A stretch of DNA of 49,328 nucleotides from Melioribacteraceae bacterium (lineage in GTDB: Bacteria > Bacteroidota > Ignavibacteria > Ignavibacteriales > Melioribacteraceae). Position numbers and translations under genes: made by a program. Of this stretch, positions 35,885 to 44,704 are shown in pieces. Location of the stretch: positions 1-49,328 of the forward strand of contig JANQIV010000231.1 of NCBI GenBank assembly GCA_028282005.1. Reading direction: 5' to 3'. How positions within the stretch are numbered: the first letter of the stretch is position 1; every line of letters starts with the position of its first letter. The notes under the pieces were generated by a model. That model made no database searches. It saw only the letters and a list, made by a program, of their open reading frames with translations, and was not told where the DNA came from.

Positions 35885-37249
35885 TTACGTACCTAAATTT
35901 TTACCGGATATTACTTGGATAACTGTTTCAATTATAATTTTAATATCATGTAAGAAACTCCAGTTTTCAATATACCAGATATCTAATTCAATTCTTCTCT
36001 TTGTTCTTTTTTTATTTTCTTCGAAATCGAAAACATCTCCTCTGTAGCCATTCACCTGTGCCCATCCTGTTATTCCAGGTTTTATTCTGTGCCTTAGCTT
36101 GATCTCCTCAACATATTCACTATAAGTGTTGTTATAATTTATAGCATGAGGCCTCGGACCAACAACAGACATTTTACCTTGTAACACATTAATGAATTGT
36201 GGAATTTCATCAAGGTTTGTTTTTCTAAGGAGCTTTCCAATTTTGGTAACACGTTGATCACCACTTGTAACCGGATTAAACTTATCATCCATTTTTTTTA
36301 TATACATTGTTCTAAATTTGTAGCATTTAAATAAGTTATCGTTCAATCCAAATCTGTCTTGTATAAAAAAAATTGGGCCTCTTGAAGACAATTTAATGAT
36401 AACTGCAACAATCGGAATTAGCCAGCTCAAAATAAAAATCGTAACTAAAGTTGAAAACAAAACATCAAATAATCTTTTTAATATTCTGTTTTGCAACTCA
36501 TCAAGCGGATTCGTCCTAACAGTTACAATAGGATAATCACCAAGAAAACTGAACTGATACCTGCTTGACATAAGATTATAGAACTCAGGGACAATATGTG
36601 CATTTATTGCAAGTCTATCACAAATCAACAATACTGTTTTTACGTTCTCTTCATTCTTTGAGTTAAGATTTATAATTATGTCATTTATATTTTTTTCTTG
36701 AACAATCTTTTCAAATTCTTCAAAGTTTTCAAAATTTATTTTAAAGTCATCTAAAAAACCAATAAAGTCATAACCATATTCCGGCTTATTATTTATAGCT
36801 TCAGAAATTTTTATGCCATCATCATTTTTTTCAAGAATAGCTAAATTTCTTAAAGCTTTCTTGCTTCTAAAATAAGCATATATGAAATATTCTTTAATTG
36901 TAGATAAAACAAAAAGAAAAGCAAAAGTATAAAAAACAAAATTTCGTGTGAAGAGATTTTCTTTTGTAATAAAGATAAAAGCAATTGCTAGCAATAATTG
37001 AAAAAAAGATTTTTTGAGTTGGTTACCAAACCTTTCAGCAAATGAACTGTATTCTTTACTGTTTACTGAATAGTCTGAGGAAAGATACCACGTAAAATTC
37101 ATTAGAAATAGAAGTACAAACATGTAGCTTTTTTCAAGCAAAATTTCATATGACTGAGCAATAATTGCAGCTAAGAAAAATGAAACCGATACAACAATTA
37201 TATCTGAGATATTTCTAAAAGTTTTTAAGGATTTTTGATTATAGACCAT
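35885..37249 (-). CDS. Initiating undecaprenyl-phosphate sugar-phosphate transferase (WcaJ/WbaP-like)
   Basis: The 454-residue membrane protein would start repeat-unit assembly by moving a sugar phosphate onto undecaprenyl phosphate. Four N-terminal helices (about 15-130) and a CoA-binding-like central domain (about 135-255) lead to the catalytic C-terminal domain (about 265-454). That domain holds KRLFDVLFS, the FKCYKFRTM motif, LRKTNLDEIPQFINVL and MSVVGPRP, and the late KPGITGWAQVNGYRG. All landmarks of the bacterial sugar transferase family are present. The sugar is not predictable. It lies among glycosyltransferase genes, 10 bases after the next one. Confidence 0.95.
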   Translation of the reverse strand: MVYNQKSLKTFRNISDIIVVSVSFFLAAIIAQSYEILLEKSYMFVLLFLMNFTWYLSSDYSVNSKEYSSFAERFGNQLKKSFFQLLLAIAFIFITKENLFTRNFVFYTFAFLFVLSTIKEYFIYAYFRSKKALRNLAILEKNDDGIKISEAINNKPEYGYDFIGFLDDFKINFENFEEFEKIVQEKNINDIIINLNSKNEENVKTVLLICDRLAINAHIVPEFYNLMSSRYQFSFLGDYPIVTVRTNPLDELQNRILKRLFDVLFSTLVTIFILSWLIPIVAVIIKLSSRGPIFFIQDRFGLNDNLFKCYKFRTMYIKKMDDKFNPVTSGDQRVTKIGKLLRKTNLDEIPQFINVLQGKMSVVGPRPHAINYNNTYSEYVEEIKLRHRIKPGITGWAQVNGYRGDVFDFEENKKRTKRRIELDIWYIENWSFLHDIKIIIETVIQVISGKNLGT

Positions 37250-37259
37250 GTGATCGTCT

Positions 37260-38375
37260 TTATTTTATAATCGCACTGTATTTATCTGTAACATAATTCT
37301 TAATATTATCTTCAAAAATGCTTCTTGAAAATTTCTCAGCATGTTTTGATATCTCAACCGGATTAAAATTATCAACATTATTTTCGAACTCATTTACAGC
37401 ATTGATCAACGATTCCGGATTTTGGCGTTCAAACAAATAACCGGTTTTATTGTGAATTATCGTATCACTTGATCCACCTACCTTATAAGCTATTACCGGA
37501 GTACCACATGCTTGGGCCTCAACGTTGGTAATTCCAAAATCTTCCTCAGCGGCAAAGACAAAAGCCTTCGCATTTTGCATGTATTCAATTAATTTATTCT
37601 TTTCTAGATAGCCGGCAAATTTAATGTTTGGTGCAGCAAATTGTTTAATCTTCTTTTCTTCCGGGCCATCGCCGATTACAACTAATTTTTTATCTGGCAT
37701 TTTAGAAAACGCTTCTACGATCAGAACCATTTTTTTATAAGGTACAAACCTTGCAGCAGCTAAGTAATAATCTTCTTTCTTTTCAACTAGCGTGAATTTA
37801 TCAATGTCAACCGGAGGAAAAATTACATCAGCGGGCTTGTCATATACTTTTTTGATTCTCTTTTCAATGTGTGTAGAATTAGCCACAAAGTAGTCAACAC
37901 GGTTACGAGTAGTGAAATCCCAAATTCTTATATTATGCAAAAACTTTTTAGCAAGAAATCCTTTAAAACCACTTTTTAACCCGGCTTCATCAATATATTG
38001 ATGATAAAGATCCCACGCATATCTAATTGGCGAATGACAGTAGCAAATATGTAATTGATTAGCGGAGGTTATTACTCCTTTTGCAAAGGAATGAGAACTT
38101 GATAAAACGACATCATAATTTGAAACGTCAAGCTGCTCAACAGCATATGGGAAAAAAGGAAAATAATTTCGGTACATCTTTTTTGCAAAAGGAAATTTTT
38201 GAACAGTACTTGTTGTCGTCTTCTTACCTTTTAATATAATTTCCCTTTCTTCATCATTTAAAAAATCAACGAGCGTAAAAACATCAGCATGCGGCCAAAT
38301 ATTAATAAATGATTCAACGCATCTTTCTGAACCCATATAATTAACAAGCCAATCGTGCACAATTGCTATTTTCAA
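37260..38375 (-). CDS. Family 4 glycosyltransferase
   Basis: A 371-residue GT-B, GT4-type enzyme that adds a sugar to the growing repeat unit on the cytoplasmic face. The N-terminal IVHDWLVNYMGSERCVESF and FTLVDFL segments resemble the WbaZ-type mannosyltransferase subgroup. The donor-binding motif FAAEEDFGITNVEAQACGTPVIAYKVGG carries the E-x7-E pair. The sugar donor cannot be told. It lies between another GT4 and the initiating transferase. Confidence 0.93.
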   Translation of the reverse strand: MKIAIVHDWLVNYMGSERCVESFINIWPHADVFTLVDFLNDEEREIILKGKKTTTSTVQKFPFAKKMYRNYFPFFPYAVEQLDVSNYDVVLSSSHSFAKGVITSANQLHICYCHSPIRYAWDLYHQYIDEAGLKSGFKGFLAKKFLHNIRIWDFTTRNRVDYFVANSTHIEKRIKKVYDKPADVIFPPVDIDKFTLVEKKEDYYLAAARFVPYKKMVLIVEAFSKMPDKKLVVIGDGPEEKKIKQFAAPNIKFAGYLEKNKLIEYMQNAKAFVFAAEEDFGITNVEAQACGTPVIAYKVGGSSDTIIHNKTGYLFERQNPESLINAVNEFENNVDNFNPVEISKHAEKFSRSIFEDNIKNYVTDKYSAIIK

Positions 38376-38389
38376 TATTTTCCTATCTT

Positions 38390-39508
38390 CTATTTATCAA
38401 GAATATTAACATATAAATTTTCTGTATGCTTTACCATTTTTTCGACACTGAATTTTTCAGAAGCATCTTCCCTAGCTTGATTTGATAAGTTATTCCATCT
38501 TTCATAATTAGTTGAAAGATCAAAAATTGCTTTTGCTGCTTGGCGAAAATCTTCCAATTCGTACAGTATCCCGTTTTTGTTATCATTAACGATATCGTTG
38601 TTTCCAACAACGTTTGAGGTGACCACAGGAAGCCCCACAGCCATCGATTCAATTAATGAAAGTGGATGGCCTTCCCACCTTGATGTTGATAAATAACATG
38701 CAGAATTTATTAAGTAGTCTTGGGGATTTACAACTGCTCCAACCTGATTTATATTTTTTTGAAGGTTATTCTCTGAAACTAGATTTTTTATTAATTCGAA
38801 TTTATCACCTTCTCCCAAAATATCCAGCATAAATGTTTTCTTTCCGTCGGCAATCAAATTTAATTCTTTAATTACACTGATTAATAACTCCGGGTATTTC
38901 TGCTGATCATATCTGGTAAAAGTAACCAGCCTAAATACTTCTTTATAAAAATTATCCTTTGGGATTGTTTCTTCAGGAATTACAACACCGTTTTCAATAA
39001 TCTCAATTTTGTTACTAGTGCTAATGTTTGCTTGAATAACTTTTTCAAACTCCCCTTTGGAAACAGAAATAAATTTATCCGTAAATACAGATAATAATCT
39101 TTCGAGAATCAGATATAATTTCTTTTGTATTGAATTATATTCTCCAACATGTAAACCGTGAAACGTATGAGCACATTTTACTTTATTCATTATTGACAGA
39201 AGCCTTGAATAAAGGCCAGCACCTTTTCCCATTGAATGCACAATATCAATTTTGTTGGCGTTTATAAATTTGCGCAATGACCAATAAGAAGTCAGGCTAA
39301 ACTTTCTGTGAGGAATTTTTATTATCTTTTCTTGACCAGTTAATTGTGCATACCTTTCATAATACGGGTAGTCTTCCGGACAAGCAATATAGGCTTCGTA
39401 ATTGTTATTTAACTTACTTACCAATCTAAACAAATGCTCAGGTCCGCCGCCGAAATCTGCGCGGACAGTTATGAAAAGTATTTTAGTTTTTTTGATTTCC
39501 TGGTTCAC
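38390..39508 (-). CDS. Family 4 glycosyltransferase
   Basis: A 372-residue GT4 enzyme. The N-terminal acceptor domain shows RADFGGGPEHLFRLVSKL and HSMGKGAGLYSRLL; the C-terminal donor domain shows TSRWEGHPLSLIESMAVGLPVVTSNVVGNND. It is one of two GT4 genes, so a repeat unit of at least three sugars (including the initiating one) is plausible. The distance to wzx is 5 bases and to the next GT4 is 14. Confidence 0.93.
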   Translation of the reverse strand: MNQEIKKTKILFITVRADFGGGPEHLFRLVSKLNNNYEAYIACPEDYPYYERYAQLTGQEKIIKIPHRKFSLTSYWSLRKFINANKIDIVHSMGKGAGLYSRLLSIMNKVKCAHTFHGLHVGEYNSIQKKLYLILERLLSVFTDKFISVSKGEFEKVIQANISTSNKIEIIENGVVIPEETIPKDNFYKEVFRLVTFTRYDQQKYPELLISVIKELNLIADGKKTFMLDILGEGDKFELIKNLVSENNLQKNINQVGAVVNPQDYLINSACYLSTSRWEGHPLSLIESMAVGLPVVTSNVVGNNDIVNDNKNGILYELEDFRQAAKAIFDLSTNYERWNNLSNQAREDASEKFSVEKMVKHTENLYVNILDK

Positions 39509-39513
39509 AAAAT

Positions 39514-40914
39514 TTACTTCCCTTTTAACCTTACTTTTCTTAGAAGCTCACTCATAATCGGCCAGTTAAGCACTACAAAAATAACAATAGTTAATAACAA
39601 CATAACATAAATAAAAACAAGGCTAAGATGATAACTGATTACTGAAATTATTGATGCATAGATTAGTAATAAGATAAATCTAAAAATATTGGTTTCTCTT
39701 AGGTTTACAAAATCTCTAATGTAAATAAGTCTAACAACCCAAAGTACAAAAAACGATAAAATCGTAGAAAACGCCGCTGCCCAAATTCCCCATATAGGAA
39801 TAAAGATTATATTTAAAATAAGATTAACTACCCCACCAACACTTGATGTTACAAGTGCAGAAACAGTCTTTTTAGAGATTTGGTATTTCATCCCATAAAA
39901 CGCGGCAAAAGATGAAAACATAGTTCCGCCTAAAAGTAATGGCACATAATTAAAAGCATCCGAAAAATTTTCAGCAATTAAAGTTTCAATCACGATTTTA
40001 CTGAAAGGAACTAAAACAGCAACAGCGGTAATTTGTATTACCAAAAGTTTACCAAATACTTCTGTAAAATCGTTAACACTACTTTCATTTTTATTTTGAA
40101 TAATGGAATACTCTTGCCAGGTCAAATAAAATATCGTGTTAAAGAAAAACAGAATTGCCGCGAATTTATATGCCACTCCGTAGATACCAACGGAATCATT
40201 TCCAAGGATAAAGGAGAGCAATGATCTATCAGATAAATTCATCACCCACCAAATTATTGCATCAAATAGCAATGGGAAAGAATACTTAATTATTCTTGAA
40301 GCTAGTTTTTTATCAAAACTTTTAAATGAAATGTATTTAACTACATCTATCGATTTTAATAAATATAATACAGCAATAAAATTTCCAACAAAGTAAGAGA
40401 TTATAATTCCATCTACTTTCATATCTGCATACATTAGTGTAAACAGACATGTTGCAGCTATGCCAACAGTAGATAAAAATCCAGAAATAGAAAACTGAAG
40501 CTGTTTTTTTAATCCCCTTGCAATTCTTTGAAAATAGTAAAATAGAAAAGTAATGTTGAAATAAAGGGAAATGAAAAAAATGTATTCAAAATTATAAACA
40601 GTAGAAAAGATGACGTAAAACAAATTGAAAGCTATTAAGTTAATCAACACAATAAAGAAAGAAGTGCTTACAACTCCCCTCTCATCCTTTTCATTATCTG
40701 CATCAAGTAGAAAACGTATTATTCCCTCAAAAGTCTGCAAAGCAACTACGGGAATAAACAAATTAACTGCAGTATTAATTAATTCAAAATACCCGTATTC
40801 GCTTTCACTTAAATATGCAGTTATAAAAGGAAGTAAAAAAAGGAGAATTAATTTAGAACCGGCATTGCCAATAAAATAAACTATAAATCCTTTTGCTAAA
40901 GAGGGTTTATTCAT
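39514..40914 (-). CDS. Polysaccharide flippase (Wzx-like, MOP superfamily)
   Basis: This 466-residue protein has 12-14 predicted membrane helices along its length and the pattern of Polysacc_synt flippases, including an early LLLFLLPFITAYLSESEYGYFEL segment with the loop motif of the family. It would flip lipid-linked repeat units to the periplasm. It ends with a basic RKVRLKGK tail. Its place among glycosyltransferases, the initiating transferase and a Wzy-like gene supports a Wzx/Wzy-type pathway. Confidence 0.92.
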   Translation of the reverse strand: MNKPSLAKGFIVYFIGNAGSKLILLFLLPFITAYLSESEYGYFELINTAVNLFIPVVALQTFEGIIRFLLDADNEKDERGVVSTSFFIVLINLIAFNLFYVIFSTVYNFEYIFFISLYFNITFLFYYFQRIARGLKKQLQFSISGFLSTVGIAATCLFTLMYADMKVDGIIISYFVGNFIAVLYLLKSIDVVKYISFKSFDKKLASRIIKYSFPLLFDAIIWWVMNLSDRSLLSFILGNDSVGIYGVAYKFAAILFFFNTIFYLTWQEYSIIQNKNESSVNDFTEVFGKLLVIQITAVAVLVPFSKIVIETLIAENFSDAFNYVPLLLGGTMFSSFAAFYGMKYQISKKTVSALVTSSVGGVVNLILNIIFIPIWGIWAAAFSTILSFFVLWVVRLIYIRDFVNLRETNIFRFILLLIYASIISVISYHLSLVFIYVMLLLTIVIFVVLNWPIMSELLRKVRLKGK

Positions 40915-40925
40915 TTCTAGGAATA

Positions 40926-42122
40926 TTATTGTAATTCGGCGCGCTTCAAAATAAAGGATATGTTTTCTGTTGTAATTTCACCATTACCCCAAAAATCCAT
41001 ATCTATTAAATAATCAGTAACGTATGCAGCAAGCTGATTAGTGTTAAAATCTTTATATAGTGCTTTTCCAAAACATTGAATTTCTTTTTCCAAAATTAAA
41101 GCTTGTAATCCCACAGTAGAATTTATCGTGAAGACCTTTTTGGCATTCATTATTAATTCAATAGTGTTGTAAGAAACAAATTTGAAACCCAATTCACTTT
41201 TCAATTTTTCTATTTTTTTAACATAACCAAAATCCACTTCTGCCGGGTGTGGTTTTACTAAAAACTCTAAATTATTTTTCTTTGCATATTCTGAAATCTC
41301 AACCAAAGCACCTGAATTATCAACATCACTATTTAATATCAGTTGAGCATCATCGCTGACTTGCATTGGATAAAACACATAATCAGAATTTTTGAAATCA
41401 ACTTCGTCATAATTGAATTTCCAAAACCTGCGCATCAATTTATTTTTTAGTTTATCGAGTCTTAATATTGGTTCATTTTGCGAATAGCCTTTCAATTTAA
41501 ATCCGATTAAATCGAGTATATTTTTTTTCACATCAATACTCGCTACAGAAGAGCTTTGAGGTACTTTATGCGAAGCTAAACTTTTATTCAAATACTCTCC
41601 TTTCCATAATTCATATGGTTGCATATCCGGAGAATTTATCAGAACATTCTTTTTTGCAAGAAGTGATTTAGCATTTGTCCCTTTTGGATCTACGAATATT
41701 TTCCCTGGAAAATTTCCTAATTCAAAAAAGACAGTTTTAATGCCATACCTGATAGCTTCTTGAGATGCAACATATTCAATTAATCTTACTCCACCCCAAA
41801 GAAATATATATTCAAAATTATATTTTACATTCAGCGACTCAATAACACTACAAACATTTGAAAGAAGTGTTTTCCCATTGCTAAAACTCAAATCTCCTTT
41901 AGCAATTTCGAAAGCTTCCGATATATCAATTTCAGAAGATAATTTGCTGCCTTTGTGAATTTTATAAATACTTAAGCCTTCTTTTTCCGCTTCAAGAAAA
42001 ATGGAATGCTTATTTGTTAAAAAGATTGGTTCATAATCCAGTTTGTTCATTGCACGTTTCATTCTTGCGAAGAAAGAAAAGTGATTGTTAAAAGTGGTAA
42101 CAATTAAGATGAATTTGCTCAT
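40926..42122 (-). CDS. Capsule polysaccharide biosynthesis-like protein (PF05159 type)
   Basis: The 398-residue soluble protein resembles the Capsule_synth family (KpsC/KpsS-like beta-Kdo transferases and relatives). Typical segments are YVFYPMQVSDDAQLIL, EFLVKPHPAE with the HP motif, and FTINSTVGLQALILEKEIQCFGKA with the NSTxG motif near the end. Its N-terminal half (VTTFNNHFSFFARMKRAM) is like a GT-B acceptor domain. It probably transfers a sugar, but a true Kdo-linker role is not shown, since no kps genes are present. It is the first gene after the terminator at 42211-42240. Confidence 0.78.
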   Translation of the reverse strand: MSKFILIVTTFNNHFSFFARMKRAMNKLDYEPIFLTNKHSIFLEAEKEGLSIYKIHKGSKLSSEIDISEAFEIAKGDLSFSNGKTLLSNVCSVIESLNVKYNFEYIFLWGGVRLIEYVASQEAIRYGIKTVFFELGNFPGKIFVDPKGTNAKSLLAKKNVLINSPDMQPYELWKGEYLNKSLASHKVPQSSSVASIDVKKNILDLIGFKLKGYSQNEPILRLDKLKNKLMRRFWKFNYDEVDFKNSDYVFYPMQVSDDAQLILNSDVDNSGALVEISEYAKKNNLEFLVKPHPAEVDFGYVKKIEKLKSELGFKFVSYNTIELIMNAKKVFTINSTVGLQALILEKEIQCFGKALYKDFNTNQLAAYVTDYLIDMDFWGNGEITTENISFILKRAELQ

Positions 42123-42210
42123 TAAAAACTGTATCTCGGTAAATAAAATGAAAAATAAATTTAACTCAATAAAAGAAATTAGAAAAGAAATAAAAATGGT
42201 TTGATATTAT

Positions 42211-42240
42211 GAAAAAGAAAAGCCGCTTAAGTAAGCGGCT
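42211..42240 (-). terminator. Rho-independent terminator after the lectin-like gene
   Basis: AGCCGCTTA and TAAGCGGCT (42221-42240) form a perfect 9-bp stem. On the minus strand it is followed by a T-rich run (TTTCTTTTTC). It lies 16 bases past the lectin gene stop and splits the polysaccharide row into two likely transcripts. Confidence 0.8.
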
Positions 42241-42255
42241 AACAAAATGCAAAAA

Positions 42256-42615
42256 TTATTCAGTGAACGCCATCCAATTACCACCTATGTTTAATAACCT
42301 GGTATCATTCCATGTTTTGATTCTAATTGTAAAACCATCACGGGAAATACCTTCAGCGCTGACTGCATAACGAACATTCGAATCTTTATGCGCTTCCAAT
42401 TTATTTACCATAATTAAAATTTCAGGCACTTGTTCAAATGGTTTTTCAAACTTTACATAAGCTGTATAAACTCTGTCACCTTGATTTTTATGTAATATAT
42501 AACCACTGCTGCTGCTGTTAGCATCAAATTTACCATGAACAAAACCTTGAGCTACTGCTTGGCTTACAAATCCAAGTGCAATTAATAATACAAATAATGC
42601 TGCAAAACTTTTCAT
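42256..42615 (-). CDS. Secreted H-type lectin-like protein
   Basis: I place the start at the ATG at 42615 because a strong GGGAGG site is 5-6 bases upstream and a clean signal peptide (1-23, ending AVAQ) begins there; a longer frame to 42687 is in phase but not needed. The mature 96 residues fit the H-type lectin (Helix pomatia agglutinin-like) pattern. They show a YVKFEKPFEQVPEILIMV strand pair, a RYAVSAEGISRDGFTIRIKTW core and a final GNWMAF. H-type lectins bind GalNAc-type sugars as trimers. It lies in the middle of a polysaccharide locus and ends at a strong terminator, so it may bind the cell's own surface glycan. Binding is inferred. Confidence 0.75.
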   Translation of the reverse strand: MKSFAALFVLLIALGFVSQAVAQGFVHGKFDANSSSSGYILHKNQGDRVYTAYVKFEKPFEQVPEILIMVNKLEAHKDSNVRYAVSAEGISRDGFTIRIKTWNDTRLLNIGGNWMAFTE

Positions 42616-42662
42616 AAATCCTCCCTTTTTAATTTGATTAATTTTATAAAAATTAAGAAACA

Positions 42663-42681
42663 AAATTGTTTCCAACAATTT
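42663..42681 (-). terminator. Weak AT-rich hairpin between wzy-like and lectin genes
   Basis: AAATTGTT and AACAATTT form an 8-bp stem with a 3-nt loop that touches the stop codon of the upstream gene. On the minus strand a T-rich run follows. It is AT-only, so termination would be partial at best. Confidence 0.3.
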
Positions 42682-44704
42682 AATCATGTTTATTTAACGA
42701 AAAATTAATTCCGATAATAAACCATATCATGGTAGCAATTTCCTGATCTCCAAAGTTCCATTCTGTGAGTCCGGAAACCAAAAAAGCAACAATACAACCT
42801 ATTGAAGCAAGAGCAAAGTTCGAAACAAAATCATCACCAATGTTTAATCTATATTGACGATATAATTTGAAAATTATTTTTCCAAATAAATAAATAAAAG
42901 CAATAAATCCTGTGATACCCAATATTGCAAGCAAGTGAATGTAATTATTATGCAAGTGCCCTTGAATTTCTTTTTCGTATGGAGATTTATACTTTTTGTA
43001 ATATTCTGCTAAGTCAATATCACCGACACCAAAGAAGGGATGATCCAGAAAAATTTTCCAGCCGGCACTCCACAACGCTAGCCTTGTTTGGTTGGATAAA
43101 TTATACGGATCAAAAATACTTGACAATCTGCCTTTAGCAGAGCTTGTAGCAAATATTTTTCCGTTATTATACTTAATCGAGTTCGGTCTGAAACTCAGTT
43201 TATATTTTTTTTCTACAATCAGTTCATTATCTATAATTTTTGTTAAGTATAAATCATTTGTATTACTCAAAAGAAGTATTCTATCTGCATGAATACTTGA
43301 TTTTACAAATCTTACACTTCCATTGAATTTAATTGTAGAAAATGATCTATCTGAGTCTTCGAAATAAAGAAGATCTGACTCATTTTGAAATACCGGATTA
43401 TTGTTATTAAAAAACAAAAACTTCAATTGCATTTCTTTATCAGAAAATAATTTTTCAAATGTAGAATCATTTCTGAAGATTTCGATGTTATTTAATTTAT
43501 TTTCTAAAACTAAATATTTCTCACTCACATACAGCTTTTCAAAATCTCTCAAAATTGGATATCTTTTAATATTTATGTTTCCTAATACATTTTCATAAAT
43601 GGTTAAACCACTATCCCTATCACTCACGTATAATTTTTCGTTAAAGTATTTATAATGGCTGGTAAATCCCGGTGAAAGTATTTCTTTTATTGTTTTTAGG
43701 TTGTTTTCTTTAAACTCAGCAATTACAAATCTTGTGTCTAATAATTTTACAATGAGCAAACTGTCATTGTGTTCTACTGCTGATTCAACTGGGGAAGGAA
43801 ATGAAAATTCGCTGATAACTTTACCGTCATCAACTTGCAAAAGTCCGCCTTCAAAATCAGAGACAAGAAAAGTGGAATCGCTGACAAGAATATTACGGGC
43901 TCTTCCCTTCGTGTCAATATTTAAAACTTCTGTAAGCTGGTCATTATTTATTTGAAATACTCGAACGAAACTGAAATTCTTTTCAACAAAAAATAAAGTA
44001 ACAATTAATATCAAGCCTGGGATAACTAATTTGTATTCCCGCTTAATTAATAAAATTACACCGATACCTCCGGCAACACCTATCCACCCTGTTCTTTTGA
44101 ATGTTGCAACGATAGCCAAAAGAGAAACCGCAAGACCGATAAGCAAAATTACTTTGTATTTTTTATCCATCTTTTCATAAAATAGAAATACAAAAAAGAA
44201 AATGATTGTGAAGCTTAACAATTCACTTGTAGTTATTGGATATTGAAAAACTGAGGGACCGCTTCCGGTTAATTGAAGTAAACCTTGCTCAAAATATTCA
44301 TACGAATTAAAGAGATAAACTGCAGCACTGATAAATGCGAATAAAAGATAAATCCAGAAAAATGTTTTTGCTTTTTTTAAATCTGTTAAAACTACAGGCA
44401 TGACATACAACAAAGGAAGAAGTAATACTCTTTTCAATAAATTGTTAAACGATTGTCCAAGAAAATCCGAAAAAATTGTTGCTAAAATCTCTGCGACAAT
44501 AAAAAAAATCAATGCCAATTCAATTCCGCTTTTTCGAAACTGATTTTCTTCCAATAAAAAAGATTTAATTAAGATTAACAGCAGCGCGCCAAAGTAACCT
44601 ATCTGATTAACAAAAATAGAATTGGTTAAACTAGCACAGAAAATAAAAATAAAAAATAAAATTAGGTTATCAATTAAGCGAATTGATTTGTTATCACTTT
44701 CCAT
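42680..44704 (-). CDS. O-antigen ligase/polymerase (Wzy-like) with a large beta-rich insertion
   Basis: The 674-residue membrane protein has about ten N-terminal helices (12-240). The Wzy_C/WaaL hallmark follows near the end: RLALWSAGWKIFLDHPFFGVG (Arg541 on), the GHLHNNYIH loop with His583 and His585, and the last helices to about 670. Between helix 240 and residue 525 lies a roughly 280-residue hydrophilic insert of repeated short beta strands, like a beta-propeller, in the outside loop that normally is short. The family is about 400-450 residues. It would polymerise or ligate the glycan at the periplasmic face. The start overlaps the ABC transporter stop by one base. Confidence 0.86.
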   Translation of the reverse strand: MESDNKSIRLIDNLILFFIFIFCASLTNSIFVNQIGYFGALLLILIKSFLLEENQFRKSGIELALIFFIVAEILATIFSDFLGQSFNNLLKRVLLLPLLYVMPVVLTDLKKAKTFFWIYLLFAFISAAVYLFNSYEYFEQGLLQLTGSGPSVFQYPITTSELLSFTIIFFFVFLFYEKMDKKYKVILLIGLAVSLLAIVATFKRTGWIGVAGGIGVILLIKREYKLVIPGLILIVTLFFVEKNFSFVRVFQINNDQLTEVLNIDTKGRARNILVSDSTFLVSDFEGGLLQVDDGKVISEFSFPSPVESAVEHNDSLLIVKLLDTRFVIAEFKENNLKTIKEILSPGFTSHYKYFNEKLYVSDRDSGLTIYENVLGNINIKRYPILRDFEKLYVSEKYLVLENKLNNIEIFRNDSTFEKLFSDKEMQLKFLFFNNNNPVFQNESDLLYFEDSDRSFSTIKFNGSVRFVKSSIHADRILLLSNTNDLYLTKIIDNELIVEKKYKLSFRPNSIKYNNGKIFATSSAKGRLSSIFDPYNLSNQTRLALWSAGWKIFLDHPFFGVGDIDLAEYYKKYKSPYEKEIQGHLHNNYIHLLAILGITGFIAFIYLFGKIIFKLYRQYRLNIGDDFVSNFALASIGCIVAFLVSGLTEWNFGDQEIATMIWFIIGINFSLNKHD

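Noticed and set aside
42616-42687. Longer start for the lectin-like gene at 42687
   Set aside because: It would put 24 unrelated residues before a clean signal peptide and overlap the wzy-like stop; the strong ribosome binding site favours 42615.
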